A stretch of DNA of 64,000 bases from Hortaea werneckii (GCA_037044905.1 JBAOKB010000020.1:620001-684000), one strand, 5' to 3'. Counted from the stretch's first letter, positions 11,799-23,725 are shown. The notes: generated by a model from the sequence alone, not told the origin. Translations and numbers: made by a program.

Positions 11799-13058
11799 AT
11801 GGCTTTCTCATCGTGGTGGGTATTCGTCTCGACCTTCATTGCGTCAGCCGCATCGCAAAGCACCACTTTCTCCTCCAACGCAGCAACTTACACAAACCCC
11901 ATAGTGCCAACTGGCGCCGACCCATGGGTGACTCGCCATGGTGGCTACTACTACATGACCTACACAACTACCACCAACATCACTATCCTCCGCAGTCAAG
12001 ATCTTGTCGACTGGAGCAACGCCGAAGTGAAATTGGCCTTCGATCCGCCACCAGGTCAGAACTATTCGACCGACTTATGGGCACCGGTGAGTCCATCAAG
12101 CATGACGTTTAATCTATCTGTCTGTCTCATTCGTATGCTCACAAACTTGCTTAGGAGCTTCACAACATAGCCGATCGTTGGTACATCATTTTTACCGCCG
12201 ACCCCAACTACGACAGCCCACCGCCCATTTTGGATATGCTATGCACCTTCGCTTGCCCTGCCGTCAACCATCGGATGTATGTTCTCGAGTCAAGCTCTGC
12301 GGATCCCTGGGAAAGCAATTACACCTTGAAGTCTCAACTCGATACCTACGACCAGTTTGCCATCGATGGGACCTACTTTCGACACAAGACGGGACTGTAC
12401 CATATCTATAGTTGCTGGTACACTGCCTATGAGTCTTGGCCTGCTAATCTTTGTATTTCAAAGATGAGTGACCCGTGGACGGTCGAGAGCAACGTCACCG
12501 AGCGGCAGCTATTGAGCGTTCCGTCGAACCCTTGGGAGAAGACTCCGTATGGTAGATCGTACAACGAGAGGCTGAGCAGCAATGAAGGACCTCAGCAGTT
12601 GACGAATCCGAAAACTGGACAGGAGTTCGTCATCTACTCGGCGGCTAGAAGCGACAACCGGAACTATTGTCTGGGCCAGCTGGAGCTAGTGGGCGAAGAT
12701 CCGATGAACAACCAGGACTGGAGAAAGCGCAATGAAGGCTGTGTGTTCTATCAGAATGCCTTGGAAGACGCATTCGGCGTCGGTCATGCAAGTACGTCAA
12801 ATCGAACCAGCAGCTCCTCGTTCGTCACAGTTCCACAATTCTAGTACTGACTTCTAAGCAGGTTTTACGACATCGCCAGACGGCAGCGAAAGCTGGATCG
12901 TCTATCACGGCATGAGAAACCCCTACACCGGATGGAGTGCCCGAGACATTCGTGCGCAGAAGTTCGAATGGAATGAAGACGGGACACCGAATTTCCCACG
13001 ACCTGGCTATGGACCGTATGAGGTGCCTAGCGGGACCAATGCTACTATGAAAATGTGA
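11799..13058 (+). CDS. Secreted GH43 family glycosidase
   Basis: Predicted extracellular glycoside hydrolase family 43 enzyme (arabinofuranosidase/xylosidase/arabinanase type), 373 aa. Exons 11799-12086, 12155-12791 and 12862-13058; both introns (68 and 70 nt) are GT-AG and frame-preserving. Residues 1-20 form a signal peptide. The five-bladed propeller catalytic set is visible: Asp41 in GADPWV (base), Asp167 in AIDGTYF (pKa modulator) and Glu240 in SSNEGPQ (acid). Several N-glycosylation sequons (for example NITI, NYT, NVT, NAT) suit a secreted protein. The polypeptide ends soon after the catalytic fold, with no carbohydrate-binding module. Exact substrate cannot be read from the sequence. 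It acts on plant hemicellulose or pectin side chains if it behaves like its family. Confidence 0.92.
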
Positions 13059-13255
13059 ATTACCATGTAAGGTAGGGCTAGCGCCAATGAGCATTGCTCC
13101 TTCCCGATTGCGATAAGACGTATCACGTGCAAGCCCCACTTTTCCAACGATAGCGCCTAATCCGTGCGGCACTTGTTTCTTGTCTCAAGTCTCGAGCGTG
13201 TTGATTTCACAGCTGAAGACTCTGCAGAAGACCATCAATGAAAGGTTGACGCATC

Positions 13256-14194
13256 ATGGCGTCTTCGATGGGCTTCATCACTGACTTGCCGCCAGAAATC
13301 CGCCTCGACATCTACGAGTATTTACTCCGCTTCGACTGTCCGTTGAAGCGGATCAAGACGATTGATGAGCTTGACGGCACACTTGACGATGAGATCCGCC
13401 AGTATGTCCGCGGCAGTCGGATCGAGCTGGGCATTCTTTTCGCGTGTCGTACTACCTTTCGCGAGGCACTGCCTGTCTTGTACAAGCTCAACACGGTCAG
13501 TCTCTGCCACGATGACGTGTGTCTACAGCACTTCCACCAACGACCTTTCCGCCGCTGCGATCAAACCTTGGTACAGAGCATTGTGGTGGTTGACTGGCTC
13601 GAAAGCGGGCCCTGGACGACGTGTCAAGAGTGCAGCAATTTCGCAACCAGCTTATTCGCCAACTTCGGCCCCCAGCACTTTCCGCGGCTGAAGCAGGTGA
13701 CGTTTGATCTCGAGGGCTTCGAAGGCGGGTTCGATGAGCTACGGCTGCAGATCCTGCTTTCGCCACAAGGTCCGGATGCTGTCACGTTCGAATTCACAGC
13801 GGTGGGGTGCTTCCGTATCAAAGAGCCGGCGACAAGACCGCAGATCAACTTCACGTTCAACGCCATTGCAACGAATTGGTCGCGCTTCTACCATACACCG
13901 GCAGATGAGCTCTGGTTCACAAGGTCAAATTTCTTCCACCCTGCTGAGGAAAAGGCGAAGATGGATGTCATGAGACGATTCAGAAACCTTGTAGCGCAGG
14001 TATTCATCATTATTTACAATAGTCGGATGCCAGTGCACAGGCAGTGCTTACCGGCTGCCACGATTGGTCTTCTCCACCATGCAGGCTTTGATGTGCGCTG
14101 GATTGATGCCGACATGCAGACGCCTGAAGTTTTTGAAATGGCCACAGAATACTTCCTGGAGAGGTTGGAGTTGGTCATGCAAAGAAGAGAATGA
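13256..14194 (+). CDS. F-box-like / 2EXR-type protein
   Basis: Intronless, 312 aa. The N-terminus (FITDLPPEIRLDIYEYLLRF) is the typical short F-box-like or 2EXR motif of large Pezizomycotina families: LPPEIR followed by IYEYLL. The remainder has the usual features of these proteins: CRTTFREALPVLYKLNTV, where a collapsed copy of the second helix pair sits, then a long variable region with Cys pair CQEC. Such proteins are usually presumed substrate adaptors for SCF ubiquitin ligases, but most lack experimental support, so the function is inferred. It sits 198 bp after the GH43 gene on the same strand. No targeting signal is visible. Confidence 0.75.
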   Translation: MASSMGFITDLPPEIRLDIYEYLLRFDCPLKRIKTIDELDGTLDDEIRQYVRGSRIELGILFACRTTFREALPVLYKLNTVSLCHDDVCLQHFHQRPFRRCDQTLVQSIVVVDWLESGPWTTCQECSNFATSLFANFGPQHFPRLKQVTFDLEGFEGGFDELRLQILLSPQGPDAVTFEFTAVGCFRIKEPATRPQINFTFNAIATNWSRFYHTPADELWFTRSNFFHPAEEKAKMDVMRRFRNLVAQVFIIIYNSRMPVHRQCLPAATIGLLHHAGFDVRWIDADMQTPEVFEMATEYFLERLELVMQRRE

Positions 14195-14478
14195 CATGTC
14201 TCTGCGACATTGTCGGAGAGGGTCAGGTCGCTGCAGTATTGGCAATATGTGGTGGCAGGACGCACGAGGTTCGAAGAGACTGATGGAAAAGATGATTGCA
14301 TTTACGAGGATCGTGTTGCTTCTGAAAAACTTGATTGTACTGTCTTCACATTCACAGATTCTAGAACGTACTTTAAACCTCAATCTAATACATCTGTGAA
14401 AACGCCTCTTGCGAATTGTGCTCCGAAACTAGGCCACTGTTAAACTTATCTCAAAGCAGTCGGCAAACACTACAGAGC

Positions 14479-16856
14479 TCATGACAAGCTCTTAATGAGC
14501 ACGCCGCGCATATCCCCATTCCTCAACGCAGCATAAATCTTACTGATCCGGCTCCCTATCGTCTGCTTCTCCTCTTGTGAGACCTTCACGCCGTCTCTTT
14601 CGGTCTCCGCTGTAGGGTGCTCTACTAAGCCCTTATGCAAGGGTATCCCTAGGTCCTCGCGAACGTACTTGTACAGAACCCTCGAGCCATTGCCAAGATA
14701 CTTTGAGGTAGTCGGCCCCTGGCCTTCCTCAGCAGAGGCGAAACTGATGCGAGCGGCGCGAACGGAACGTAGAACCACCTCCCCAAACTGCTTTGTCCAA
14801 GTTCCAAACAGGCCGAAAGTATCCTGCTTCGCTTCAGCGCGAGTCTGGATCAGAGTTTTGGTAAGCGGCACGAGCGTGGCATCCGCCACCTCCGTCGCCT
14901 TTACTGGAAGGTCCTTGGTCTTTGAAGCTATCATTTGTGCTCTGATAGTTACCCGGATGGTCTCCCAGGCTTCTTGCAACGCACTGTCGTCCAGCGTAGG
15001 CCCGAAAAGCTCCTTGAAAAGATCAAAGCCTGCGCGGTTGATCTCGGCCATGTACTCCTCGAATAGCACATGAAGGTCCAGTGCTTGGCACAAGGCATAC
15101 AAGAAAGCAGCTGTCATCAGGGAGACGATCTCGACAGCATCCAAGGTGTAACGAGCGCTCACCAGCGCCATGGAGTTGACCGCTTGATTGTGCATCTCCG
15201 CACTCTGGACATGGGTGCTCACAGGGTTCGCTAGATAGGCCAGCTCAGCATAGTATGCAGCCATGTTGATATCTACGCCCTTGAAAGTAAAGCTGACGCC
15301 TGGTTCATCGAAGCAGAGGTTCGGCGTCAAAATGTTGTTTAGCATAGGGTTGATGAGCTCAGAGCTTTGCGCAAACATGAGCTTGCCCAACATGTTCAGT
15401 GCAAGGCGAGTCTTTTCCATGGCTGAGGTGACCGACACAGCTTGGAAGTTGCCTCCGTGGTGTACTATGCCTTCGTCCGCATCGATCAGAGGGTTGTCGG
15501 TCGTGGAGTTAAGCTCAACATCGAGCTGTCGAGTGGATACCATCAAGTCTTCAATCTGGGGACCAATCCACTGAGACGCTGTTCGAAGCGCATACCTGTC
15601 TTGATATAATCCTGCCCACTTGGAATCTTTGCCGACCACCAATTTCGAGGTTTTCAATTGACGCCAGATATTCTCAGCTACCTCTCTTTGTCCAGAGTGA
15701 GGGCGAACATTCGAGATGAAGGGGTGGAAATTGTCGGCGGAGCCACGGAGAGCTTCTGTGCACATCGCGGTGAGGGCCTGGGTAGCAAGAATTAAATACT
15801 GCGTCTCGTGTAGTGCCAGAGTACCAGCAGCAACTGAAACTGCCGTGCCATTCATGAGGCCTAGACCTTCTTTAGGCCGCATGACAGTCGGTTCGAGTCC
15901 AGCTCGCCGGAGTGCCTCACTAGCCGGCAAGATCTCGCGCTTGCTGCCAGAAGTTCTGCAATCAAGATAGATGTCATGGTTGCCCTCCAAAGCACCAGCG
16001 ATGTAACTCAGCGGCATCAAATCACCAGATGCAGATATAGAGCCCCGAAGTGGTATGACGGGAACAAAGTCGTGGTTCAGAAGGGCCACAATGCTATCAA
16101 TCACAGACAGTCGAACGGCAGAATGGCCACGCATCAGAGAATTGCAGCGTGCAAGCATGGCTGCTCTAACCACGGTCCGGGGCAAAGCGTGACTTTTGAG
16201 GCTCGTAAGATTGTCAACCCGTTCATTAGGGTGGCGTCCGGTGTCAGTGGGAAGAAGGATGGCTCCATTCTGATGCTGAATGAGGCCCCTCTGCACACTG
16301 GTAAAGTCGCTGCTTCGCGCATCTGCGCTACCACCGAAGCCGGTATTGATACCTGAGTGGAAATCATCAGCATGTTGTGGCAACTTTTTCGTTTTGGGGG
16401 CGTACCATAGACCACTTCACCTCGATCGAGATGCTCTTTAATGAAGTCAATGCTTGCATTTACTGAGCTGCGTATCTTTTCGTCGTCTGTCAATCGCACC
16501 TGAGCGCGGTGGCTAAGGCCCCATATTAGCCTTGTTCAGGAATGCGTTGCCTGTATCACGAACCATGACACGGCCACCACTTCAGCCAGCGAGAGATCCT
16601 GGCCGTTGATCACAACCGTCTCTGTCGCGCTACCGGGCTGAGTGCAATGCTGCAATCGACTGTCATGTTCTATGATCCAAGCCAGGTGCTCTCCGAAAGC
16701 ACCTGGCTGCATTGTGCTCGCCGCCTTCCTGGCATTGGAACTCATCTCGGGCTCGGGGTTAGGAGTCGGTGGAAAGGTCATTGTCCTTAGTTGCTCTTTC
16801 GTAGTCTGTGTGTTGAAGGCCTGGTCGCCATTGGGCAGCACGTCGTTGACCGACAT
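14479..16856 (-). CDS. Phenylalanine ammonia-lyase
   Basis: Non-oxidative deamination of L-phenylalanine (possibly also L-tyrosine) to trans-cinnamate (or p-coumarate) and ammonia; cytosolic, 757 aa. Exons: 16856-16564, 16512-16406, 16352-14479; introns of 51 and 53 nt, the first with a GTTCGT donor chosen because it yields the conserved VRLTDD context. The self-forming MIO cofactor triad is Ala241-Ser242-Gly243 (GSISASGDL). The catalytic Tyr133 sits in VVYGINTGFGGSAD. The selectivity pair is His160-Gln161, as in yeast-type PAL/TAL, rather than the plant Phe-Leu. The conserved NxxxDNPLID block (TTDNPLIDADEG) is present. Length fits fungal PAL (about 710-760 aa). An alternative, histidine ammonia-lyase, is unlikely given the length and the C-terminal shielding domain. 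Confidence 0.94.
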
Positions 16857-18128
16857 GTTTGAATGAATGCGTGAACACGTAGCAAACAACAAGCACAATG
16901 GAAGAGACCAGGAGAAGCTGAGGAATCAACCAACCTTAGTTGACCGAAGAAAGGGCTGGGGGAGAAGGTCTAATGAAGGTCACCTGCCCAGCAAGTCCAA
17001 CGAAGGATCGACCATTCATATGCGTGAGACGCTGCTGATACCGGCGAGATACCATGTTGAGAACGAGACGCATGGACTGCACACCGATTCTTAGGACAGA
17101 GTCTCAGGCAGGAGGTCGCGAGGCGCCGCCATCTGCAGCGGACCGAAACCCTCCTTCCTATCCCGCTTATCACGGTCGCGTAAAGGCGCATATCATAGGG
17201 GCAGCTGTCATTCCAACTCTGTTGGAAAGTAGCGGTCTAGGCGCAGGGCCGCCGCGCATATCGGACGCGTCGTAGGAACAGAAGCCAGAAGGGAGGCGAG
17301 GGAGGAGGATGCGAAGGATACGGGACGGTTGTCTCGGTCTAAGCGTTTGAGCCGCGACGCAGCATCCGCGTCCAGCCTAGCGTGGCTCTGTCTGACGCGC
17401 TGATTGGATGCTCCACTCGACATTCTGCGTCGATTCACAGCCGCCTAACAGACCCCTAAAAGCTCCAGGCACAGAGGGCTGTCGAAGGTACATCCATGCG
17501 CCGCCATGAACAGCCTGTTGAGAAACACCCGTATGCTCTGACATGCGAACGTCTTATTGCTGCCCCTGGACAGTCATACTGGGAGAATTCGAGAGCTTGG
17601 CCAATGGCGTAACTTGCTAGGTAGCTCCCGTGGACCTAGCTGTCTCTCAAACCATATGCCCCTTAACGCGCAAGTGATCTTGTTTGAGTTCTGAATGACA
17701 TGCTAGCCCGAAGAAAGAGAGTTCCTGGCTCGAGGTAGTAGCTGCTCAAAATGCGGAGACGGCTCACCTAGCATCTTTATTAAGAGGATTTACTATGCTA
17801 CATGCAGCATCAGCTGACCTTACTCCTTAATATCATGGCCTCGAAGCGAGGTTGAAACGTCACTGCGACAACAAGATGATACTTGGGTAAGCTTCAAATC
17901 CATGGCATTTGAGAATTAGAGTTTGACAATTCAACCTTGTAAGGCACAAGGTAAGCGATGCCACAGACCAAGATGGCGAGGTTGCCAAAGGAGCATAAAG
18001 TGTATGAAGCGAGATCAAGATATAGATCTGGAATCTTGATTGGCTTTGGTCGTAGCTTGCGTACATCAGTAAGTAACATGTCAATTACGGATTGACAATG
18101 GATTGTCCTCGCATAGCATCCTATGCGT
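16857..18128. other. Intergenic region upstream of PAL
   Basis: 1,272 bp between the PAL start (-) and the stop of the carboxypeptidase gene (-). It should hold the PAL promoter and the carboxypeptidase 3' flank. I see only short frames and no RNA gene or repeat. Confidence 0.45.
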
Positions 18129-19572
18129 CTAGTCTGAAAGGTTTGCCATCATATAGGTAATGCCCTCATACATCTCCTCACCTGTGGGCCGGATCTGTTC
18201 CGGCGGCAGGACGAAACCAAAGTCTCCCTCATCCCTTAGCTCGAAAGCATACGAGTAAGTCGCGTTAGCGACAGCATACGCATAGTCCAAGCTGACTCCA
18301 TTAGTCGCATACAGAGTCTGGCAGGTAGGGCCGTATGTGAAATTCGTGCCGTAGACGCTGGCAATCTCGTTCGCTGTTCCTGCTGCAAGGTCGACGAGCT
18401 CCATGCTGTTCTCGGCAACTTGGGAGCAAGAGAATCCCCAGGGCGACAGAATATACTGGCCATAGCTGTGCCAGTCGATGTACAGGGCGAGGCCTTGCTC
18501 GGCGGATACTTTGTCAAGGAACGACGTCATGCCCATGTTTTCAGGAGTTGAGCCAGGCGCAGGACCGCGGTAGACGAGAGAACAGGGATCTGTGGAAGAG
18601 CCTTCTTCTTCGTCCGAACTCCACATGTAAGGCCAGTTGCGGTTGACGTCCACGCCAATGCAGCTCTGATTGAAGAAGTCAGGTGGCGGTGGGCTGCGGT
18701 TCTTGCGCCATAGTCGGTTGACCTCTTGAGTGTAGACGAAGCCATCTGGGTTGACTACGTAGAAGAAATAGACATCGTAGTTGTCCAAAATTGCTTTCGC
18801 AGCGCTTTCGTCTTTGCGGCCGGAGGACTTGTAATTCGAGATCAGGTTGTAGGTAACGTACTCGAGGGCCATTGTGGTGATCCATTCGCGGGCATGCACC
18901 GTCCCGTGGAAGACGATTGCAGGTTTGGTCTCCTCATGGCGGCCCCAGCCCCGGCCCCAGCGGCGTCGTTCGCCAAAAAGCTTCAGACCAAACATGTCAC
19001 GGCCTTCATACGAGGTGCCAGTGCTGATCATCTCTGAGTTTTTAGGGAAAGCCGAGTGCATATCTTCTACGAAGGCCTTATGATCCTCGTAGGCCTACAA
19101 AGAGTGAGCTACTAGCCCGCTGAGAGACTGAAAAAAACATTTGACTTACGTGGTAGCTGTCAAACCAGTCGTCTGAAGGGAGATCATCTTTCTTGCCCTT
19201 CTTGCCTGAGTCTATGGTAAGTGTCTGCAGATAGGGCTCATTAAGACTTCACAACTGCTTACCCCTATACTTTTTCCAGCTCTTTTCCTTGCGAATGTCT
19301 TTACCAAGATCTCCGTGCATCATCTTCATATTGAAGCCCATGTGTTTGAGCTTGTCCGCGTCCCCGCCGGGAACGGAGACATCAATAAACTCAGCCTTGC
19401 GATGACCCCATTCTTCATACTGGAGCCCTGCAAGCTTATCAAAGATGTGCTTGTCATCGCCTCCAGTGTGAACACGGTACACTTGGTGACCGTCATAGTT
19501 GACCTCGTTCTCTCGAGGTAGGACGGCACTACCGAGAGCAAGAGGTAGAAGGGACAGCCATTGGAAATGCAT
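18129..19572 (-). CDS. Secreted M14 zinc carboxypeptidase (A type)
   Basis: Extracellular metallocarboxypeptidase, 445 aa, removing C-terminal residues from peptides. Exons: 19572-19263, 19211-19150, 19094-18129; introns of 51 and 55 nt, frame-preserving. Residues 1-16 form a signal peptide, followed by an M14 activation propeptide (VYRVHTGG through VPGGDADKLK). In the catalytic domain, zinc ligands are His191 and Glu194 (VHAREW) and His333 (DWHSYGQ). The Asn-Arg substrate-binding pair is in DVNRNWPY, and the catalytic Glu409 is in FELRDEG. These residues mark it as catalytically competent, unlike the ECM14-type pseudo-peptidases. An unusual Arg/Trp/Gly insert (residues about 165-177) precedes the first zinc motif. 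A TATA box lies about 62 bp upstream of the ATG. Confidence 0.93.
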
Positions 19573-20165
19573 GTTGAAAGACGAGTGCTTTTTAGGGATA
19601 AGAAGACTCTTGCTGAATGCGCACAAAGACTTACTTTTATACCACGAGCTGGCTGCTAGCACTTGCAAATGGTCTTGACCAGGACAGCATACCATTGCTG
19701 ATACTCTATCAGGCCGTGTCGCCTTGTCTCCTGCCTCATCTGGACAGCTCTTTGTCTGGGCATTGCAAAATCTCCATATTGCCAATGCCCACAATGGCAG
19801 TCAAAGAGGAGAGATGATCATTGAAGTGCAGCGCCAAGAAAAGATTGAGAGGGCCGAGGAAGTATATGCAGCAAGCTCCTGGTGCCGCATTGGCATATGT
19901 CTTCTTGCATAGTCTTCTTGAACCGCTGCATGGTCACCTTGGAGGTTGGTAGTGTTATGAGGCAATCGGGTAAGGGAGTTACGAGGACAATGAGGGGTCG
20001 GGTGGAGATTGGCGGGACAGCCCGCCCATATCGATGCCTCAGGATACATTCGCACCTTCCTACTTGGGTGCATGTGGAGTCAACGTCAGTTAAAGCAAAG
20101 CTGGCTGTGATTGACGCTACCATCGCGATATAATTATAGGCATCCTTATGACGGATCATTGACCA
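19573..20165. promoter_or_regulatory. Divergent promoter: carboxypeptidase / Zn2Cys6
   Basis: A 593-bp shared spacer between two divergent starts (19572 - and 20166 +). The peptidase side carries a strong TATA element (listed separately). On the regulator side an AT-rich TATAATTATA-like string lies at about 20129-20138, only 28-37 bp before the ATG. Confidence 0.5.
19634..19641 (-). promoter_or_regulatory. TATA box of the carboxypeptidase gene
   Basis: Reads TATAAAAG on the minus strand, about 62 bp upstream of the ATG at 19572. This position suggests a short 5' leader and an inducible, TATA-type promoter. Confidence 0.6.
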
Positions 20166-22223
20166 ATGGATATTTCGGTGGCACCGTATGCGGTACGATG
20201 GACTTGCTTTCAGTCCTGCAAATTATGATGTGCTAACTTTGCCACCCAACTAGTGCGACATCTGTAGATCTCGCAAGGTATCGGCGCGTCATCAAAGAAC
20301 TTCGAATCCCAATAACACTGTGCATAGGTATCTTGCTCGCGAAGTAAAGCCGGCTGTACGCGTTGCCGAAGTTTGAACCTACAATGCGTTTATTCCCGAG
20401 CAGGTATAATAAGGAGACCCAACCGCAGACGAAAGCTTGAGGATAGCGTCAGTAGCCGTAGCGAACACCCGAAAGGCATCATCAATACGAGGAGATCGCC
20501 AACTATTCCCTTAAGCTCAAAGTCGCATGTAGTGGACGACATCGAAGCAACACATCAGCGACTTCAGGCAAAGACATTGGGATCCCAGCAGCATGCCCTT
20601 AGCGCGCTTTCACGCCTTTCCGAAGCTTATGAATCGACGTGGCAGGATGATTTTGATCCCTCGAAGCCCGTGGAAAGTAAATACTTCCTCTTTGAGAGCC
20701 AGGCAGCTCAGTGGACTGAAAGTGAGACTGTCTTTTGACTTCGAGCTGAACATAGCTGATTTCCTCACCCCCTAGTATTCCTGGAAGGTTTGAAAACAGG
20801 CAAACCAATGATGCTATCGCCACCGTCTTCGGTTGCGGAAAATCTGCGGGCGGCCGAACCGTACAAGGTCGAGGAGCGAGCGTGGCTTGTGCTGTTCTAC
20901 GGGGTGACCTTAACTGCGGTCAGAGCTAAAGACCCCACTGACGACTTCACGGCAACAAGACTGAAACACAATCTCTGGTTGGCCTTCAACGATGTTCGCA
21001 TTCTGCTAGAACCTAGCGATGTGAACATCCAGGCTTTGATGATGCTAGCATGCCACGTGGAAGACTTCACGTCGCCCTCGCTGTGCTGGATGCTCGTGAA
21101 CAATGCTTGCCGTTTGCTACAGAACGCAGGCATCACCGATCGGCGCTTGGATCCACAGGTGAAGGATCGGCGTCGAAAGACATTCTGGGCTCTGAATATG
21201 CTAGATAAGACTCTTGCACTGACTTTCGGTCGGCCTCCGACCTTCCACAGGGCGTTGGCAAGGGAGATAGAACCACCGCCATTGAAGGAGATGATGGCAT
21301 ACAAGCCTCATCGTCCGCCAGAGGGGATGCCGTCGTCTTTCGGAGCACACCATTTCCACCATCTGTTTCTTTTGTCTCGTGTCATGGGCGACATCTGGCA
21401 CTGTCTCTACGAAGAAGACCATAGCCTCCACACAATAAAACAAAGGCGAAAAGAGCTGGATAATTGGTACTTAGAGGCTATGAAGGTAGGCAGTTTTCAA
21501 TCTATGTCAAGCTCCTTCTGACTCTCGCGATAGGTCCTTGAAGCTGCTCTGCTAGTTGAAAGACCATTCCTGAGTGAGACCTCTGTGCGTTCACTAGAGC
21601 TCGGTCTGCGAACGATGCATTCGGGCTATCTTTATCTATCCATTCTACTGACTCGGACTTGCCCGGAGCTCCGCGAGGATTGCGTACTACAAAGTCGGGA
21701 GATGCTTTCCCTCCTCGAAGACATGGTTGCTCATTCCGAAGAGGTCTACAACGGAATCATATGGACCCTCTTATGTTGGCCATTCACACCTTTCCTTACT
21801 CTTTTTGGAGAGATCTTGACTCACGGGGCTTCGAATATGCGAGAAGCTCGGCAATCACTGGAAGCGATGAAGCATCTCCCTGCCTTCCTAAGCCAGATGG
21901 GCGAACGCAATGCTCTGGCTCGCCAACTGGAAATCACCGCATCGACGCTGTTATCGCATGCACAGTCAATCATTTATCCACCAACACCAGATCAAGACGA
22001 TACGACTATGCCTGCTCAAGCGCGTGTAGCGACAACGTTGCTTAATCAGGACCAACCCTTCGCAGGAACATCAGATCAAGACATTGGCCATTTATACCAC
22101 AACCACGGCATATACGCACCCGCTATTCCCTTCTCAGAAGACTTTCTGACATGGCCTGACGATATTTTCGGCGGAGACGCCACATTTGACTGGTTTGCGT
22201 GGGAAAAAGACTTTCTAGCCTAG
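20166..22223 (+). CDS. Zn2Cys6 transcription factor
   Basis: Predicted nuclear regulator of 614 aa in five exons: 20166-20192, 20254-20277, 20328-20721, 20776-21485, 21534-22223. The first two exons are tiny (27 and 24 nt), and the zinc cluster is assembled across three exons, so single-frame searches miss it. After splicing the cluster is at residues 10-37 with C-x2-C-x6-C-x6-C-x2-C-x6-C spacing, almost at the N-terminus. The middle contains the fungal-specific domain signature RRRKTFWALNMLDKTLALTF followed by GRPPTF. The gene diverges from the carboxypeptidase and converges on the glutathione transferase. Either could be a target, but this is inferred from position only. Confidence 0.88.
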
Positions 22224-22231
22224 ATCAGAAA

Positions 22232-23142
22232 CTACTTGTGCCTCGCCTCATCTTCCTTCATCCCCTGCATGACCCAATTCGAATGATGTGTCGCAAACTT
22301 TTCCTCCCCCTCCTTGGTCTTCATCGCCTTCTTCATCTCAAATGCGTCCGGCACATTCACGCCCCTGTCCATAGCTGGGCGCTGTTGGATAATCTCAAGC
22401 CATGATTGGAGCTCAGGGAAAGAATTCGTTTCCACACCCGCCCATTCCGCCCAATTGACCCACGAGAAGCAGCTGATGTCGGCGATCGTGAACTTGCCGC
22501 CTACGATCCACAGCCCCTGTCCGGCGGCCTTCTGGCTCGCAAGCCGATCATTGAGGACTTGGTACAGACGTTTCGTCTCGACTTGGTATCGGTTGATAGC
22601 ATACTGGATCTTCTCGGGCGCGTATCGATAGAAGTGGTTGGCCTGACCTTGCATCGGACCAATGCCCGACTGCATCCAGGTTATCCAGCATACCATCTCC
22701 CAATAGTCGTCGCTGGCGTACGGGAAGCTGATGCGGTGGTCCTTATCGTATTGCTCGCAGAGGTAGAGCTGGATAGCTTGGCCTTCGAAGAGACGCCGTG
22801 GTGGACTGGAAGTGTTGTCCATGATGGCGGGGATACGGCCATTGGCTGGACACCTCTATTAGCAATAACTGCATCTAGAACAGATGGCATGCACACGGCA
22901 ACAGAAGCCTCGCTGGGGCTGTCTATCACATACGATTGATTTTCAAAAACCATTCCTTCTTCTGCACGTTCTTCGCGATATCGACTTTCTGGACATTATA
23001 AGGTACGCCTAGCTCTTCAAGCGTACAGCTGATCTTGTGGCCGTTGGGCGTGCCTGCCGTGTATCTATCACCTCTCAGTCTTTGTCCAATGGCAGGAAGA
23101 TGTACTCAATCATTACAGATCGATGCTAGCCTTTCCCGCCAT
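22232..23142 (-). CDS. Ure2-like glutathione S-transferase
   Basis: Cytosolic glutathione transferase of the fungal Ure2-like class, 256 aa. Exons: 23142-23117 (26 nt), 23064-22934, 22845-22232; the reconstructed N-terminus reads MAGKASIDLYTAGTPNGHKI, which is typical of the class. The thioredoxin-like domain contains INPNGRIPAI, the cis-Pro glutathione-binding loop, and FEGQAIQLYL (the Glu/Ser equivalent Glu-Gly-Gln-Ala). The alpha-helical C-terminal domain includes FTIADISCFSWV. There is no N-terminal Gln/Asn-rich prion-like extension of the yeast Ure2 type. Likely roles are detoxification of electrophiles or peroxides. The stop codon is 8 bp from the stop of the facing transcription-factor gene, so their 3' UTRs must overlap. 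Confidence 0.92.
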
Positions 23143-23725
23143 GTCTCTGAAGCTTCTGGATTTCTATGAGCTAAACGTGCTGCTTGCGTTGGTGCAAATA
23201 GTCTTTGTTGTATGGCGCCAACCACAACAATAGATCACGGAGGTCCTCCAAGCTCACCCGTGGATATTACCTAGGTATACGTCAATGTGCACATCTGCAT
23301 CAAGCAGCTGCAGTCGACGTCATTTGCGGAGAGCTCTCATAACTCCCGTCCCTGCATGTCATTCTGTCAATGTCAGAAACGATTTTTTTCCGATCACATG
23401 GATGCTGCTGAGGATCTATGAGACTGTGACCGTCGGAGACGATCTGAAGTCACGCTTTTCATGATCAGCATTCAGAGTTCAAGATGGCGAAGGCGCATCA
23501 GCATGTCAAGATAAAAGAAAGCTCTCATTTCGTTCACGCCGTAGCGCAGCTTACTACCTAAAACACTCGTACGGTAGCGAGCGCCTCTAATGTTTTTGGA
23601 AGCCCAATCCTCGTGCGCGCCTCTTCAGTAACGTCGATATAGTACATTTCCTCCTTTCCTTCCCATGGCTGAGCTGAGCAAGCAACAGCGATCAGATATT
23701 GCAATGATCCTCGATGGTGAGGCTC
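23143..23725. other. Intergenic region upstream of GST
   Basis: 583 bp between the GST start (-) and the Nab2 stop (-). Presumably the GST promoter. No TATA box or repeat stands out. Confidence 0.4.

Noticed and set aside
15888..15901. tRNA B-box-like GGTTCGAGTCC
   Set aside because: It lies in PAL coding sequence (encoding AGLEPT on the minus strand). The flanks do not pair as a T-arm, and no acceptor stem or anticodon arm is present.
11799..23142. Possible biosynthetic gene cluster
   Set aside because: No polyketide synthase, nonribosomal peptide synthetase, terpene cyclase or prenyltransferase is present; PAL, GST and a regulator alone do not make a cluster.
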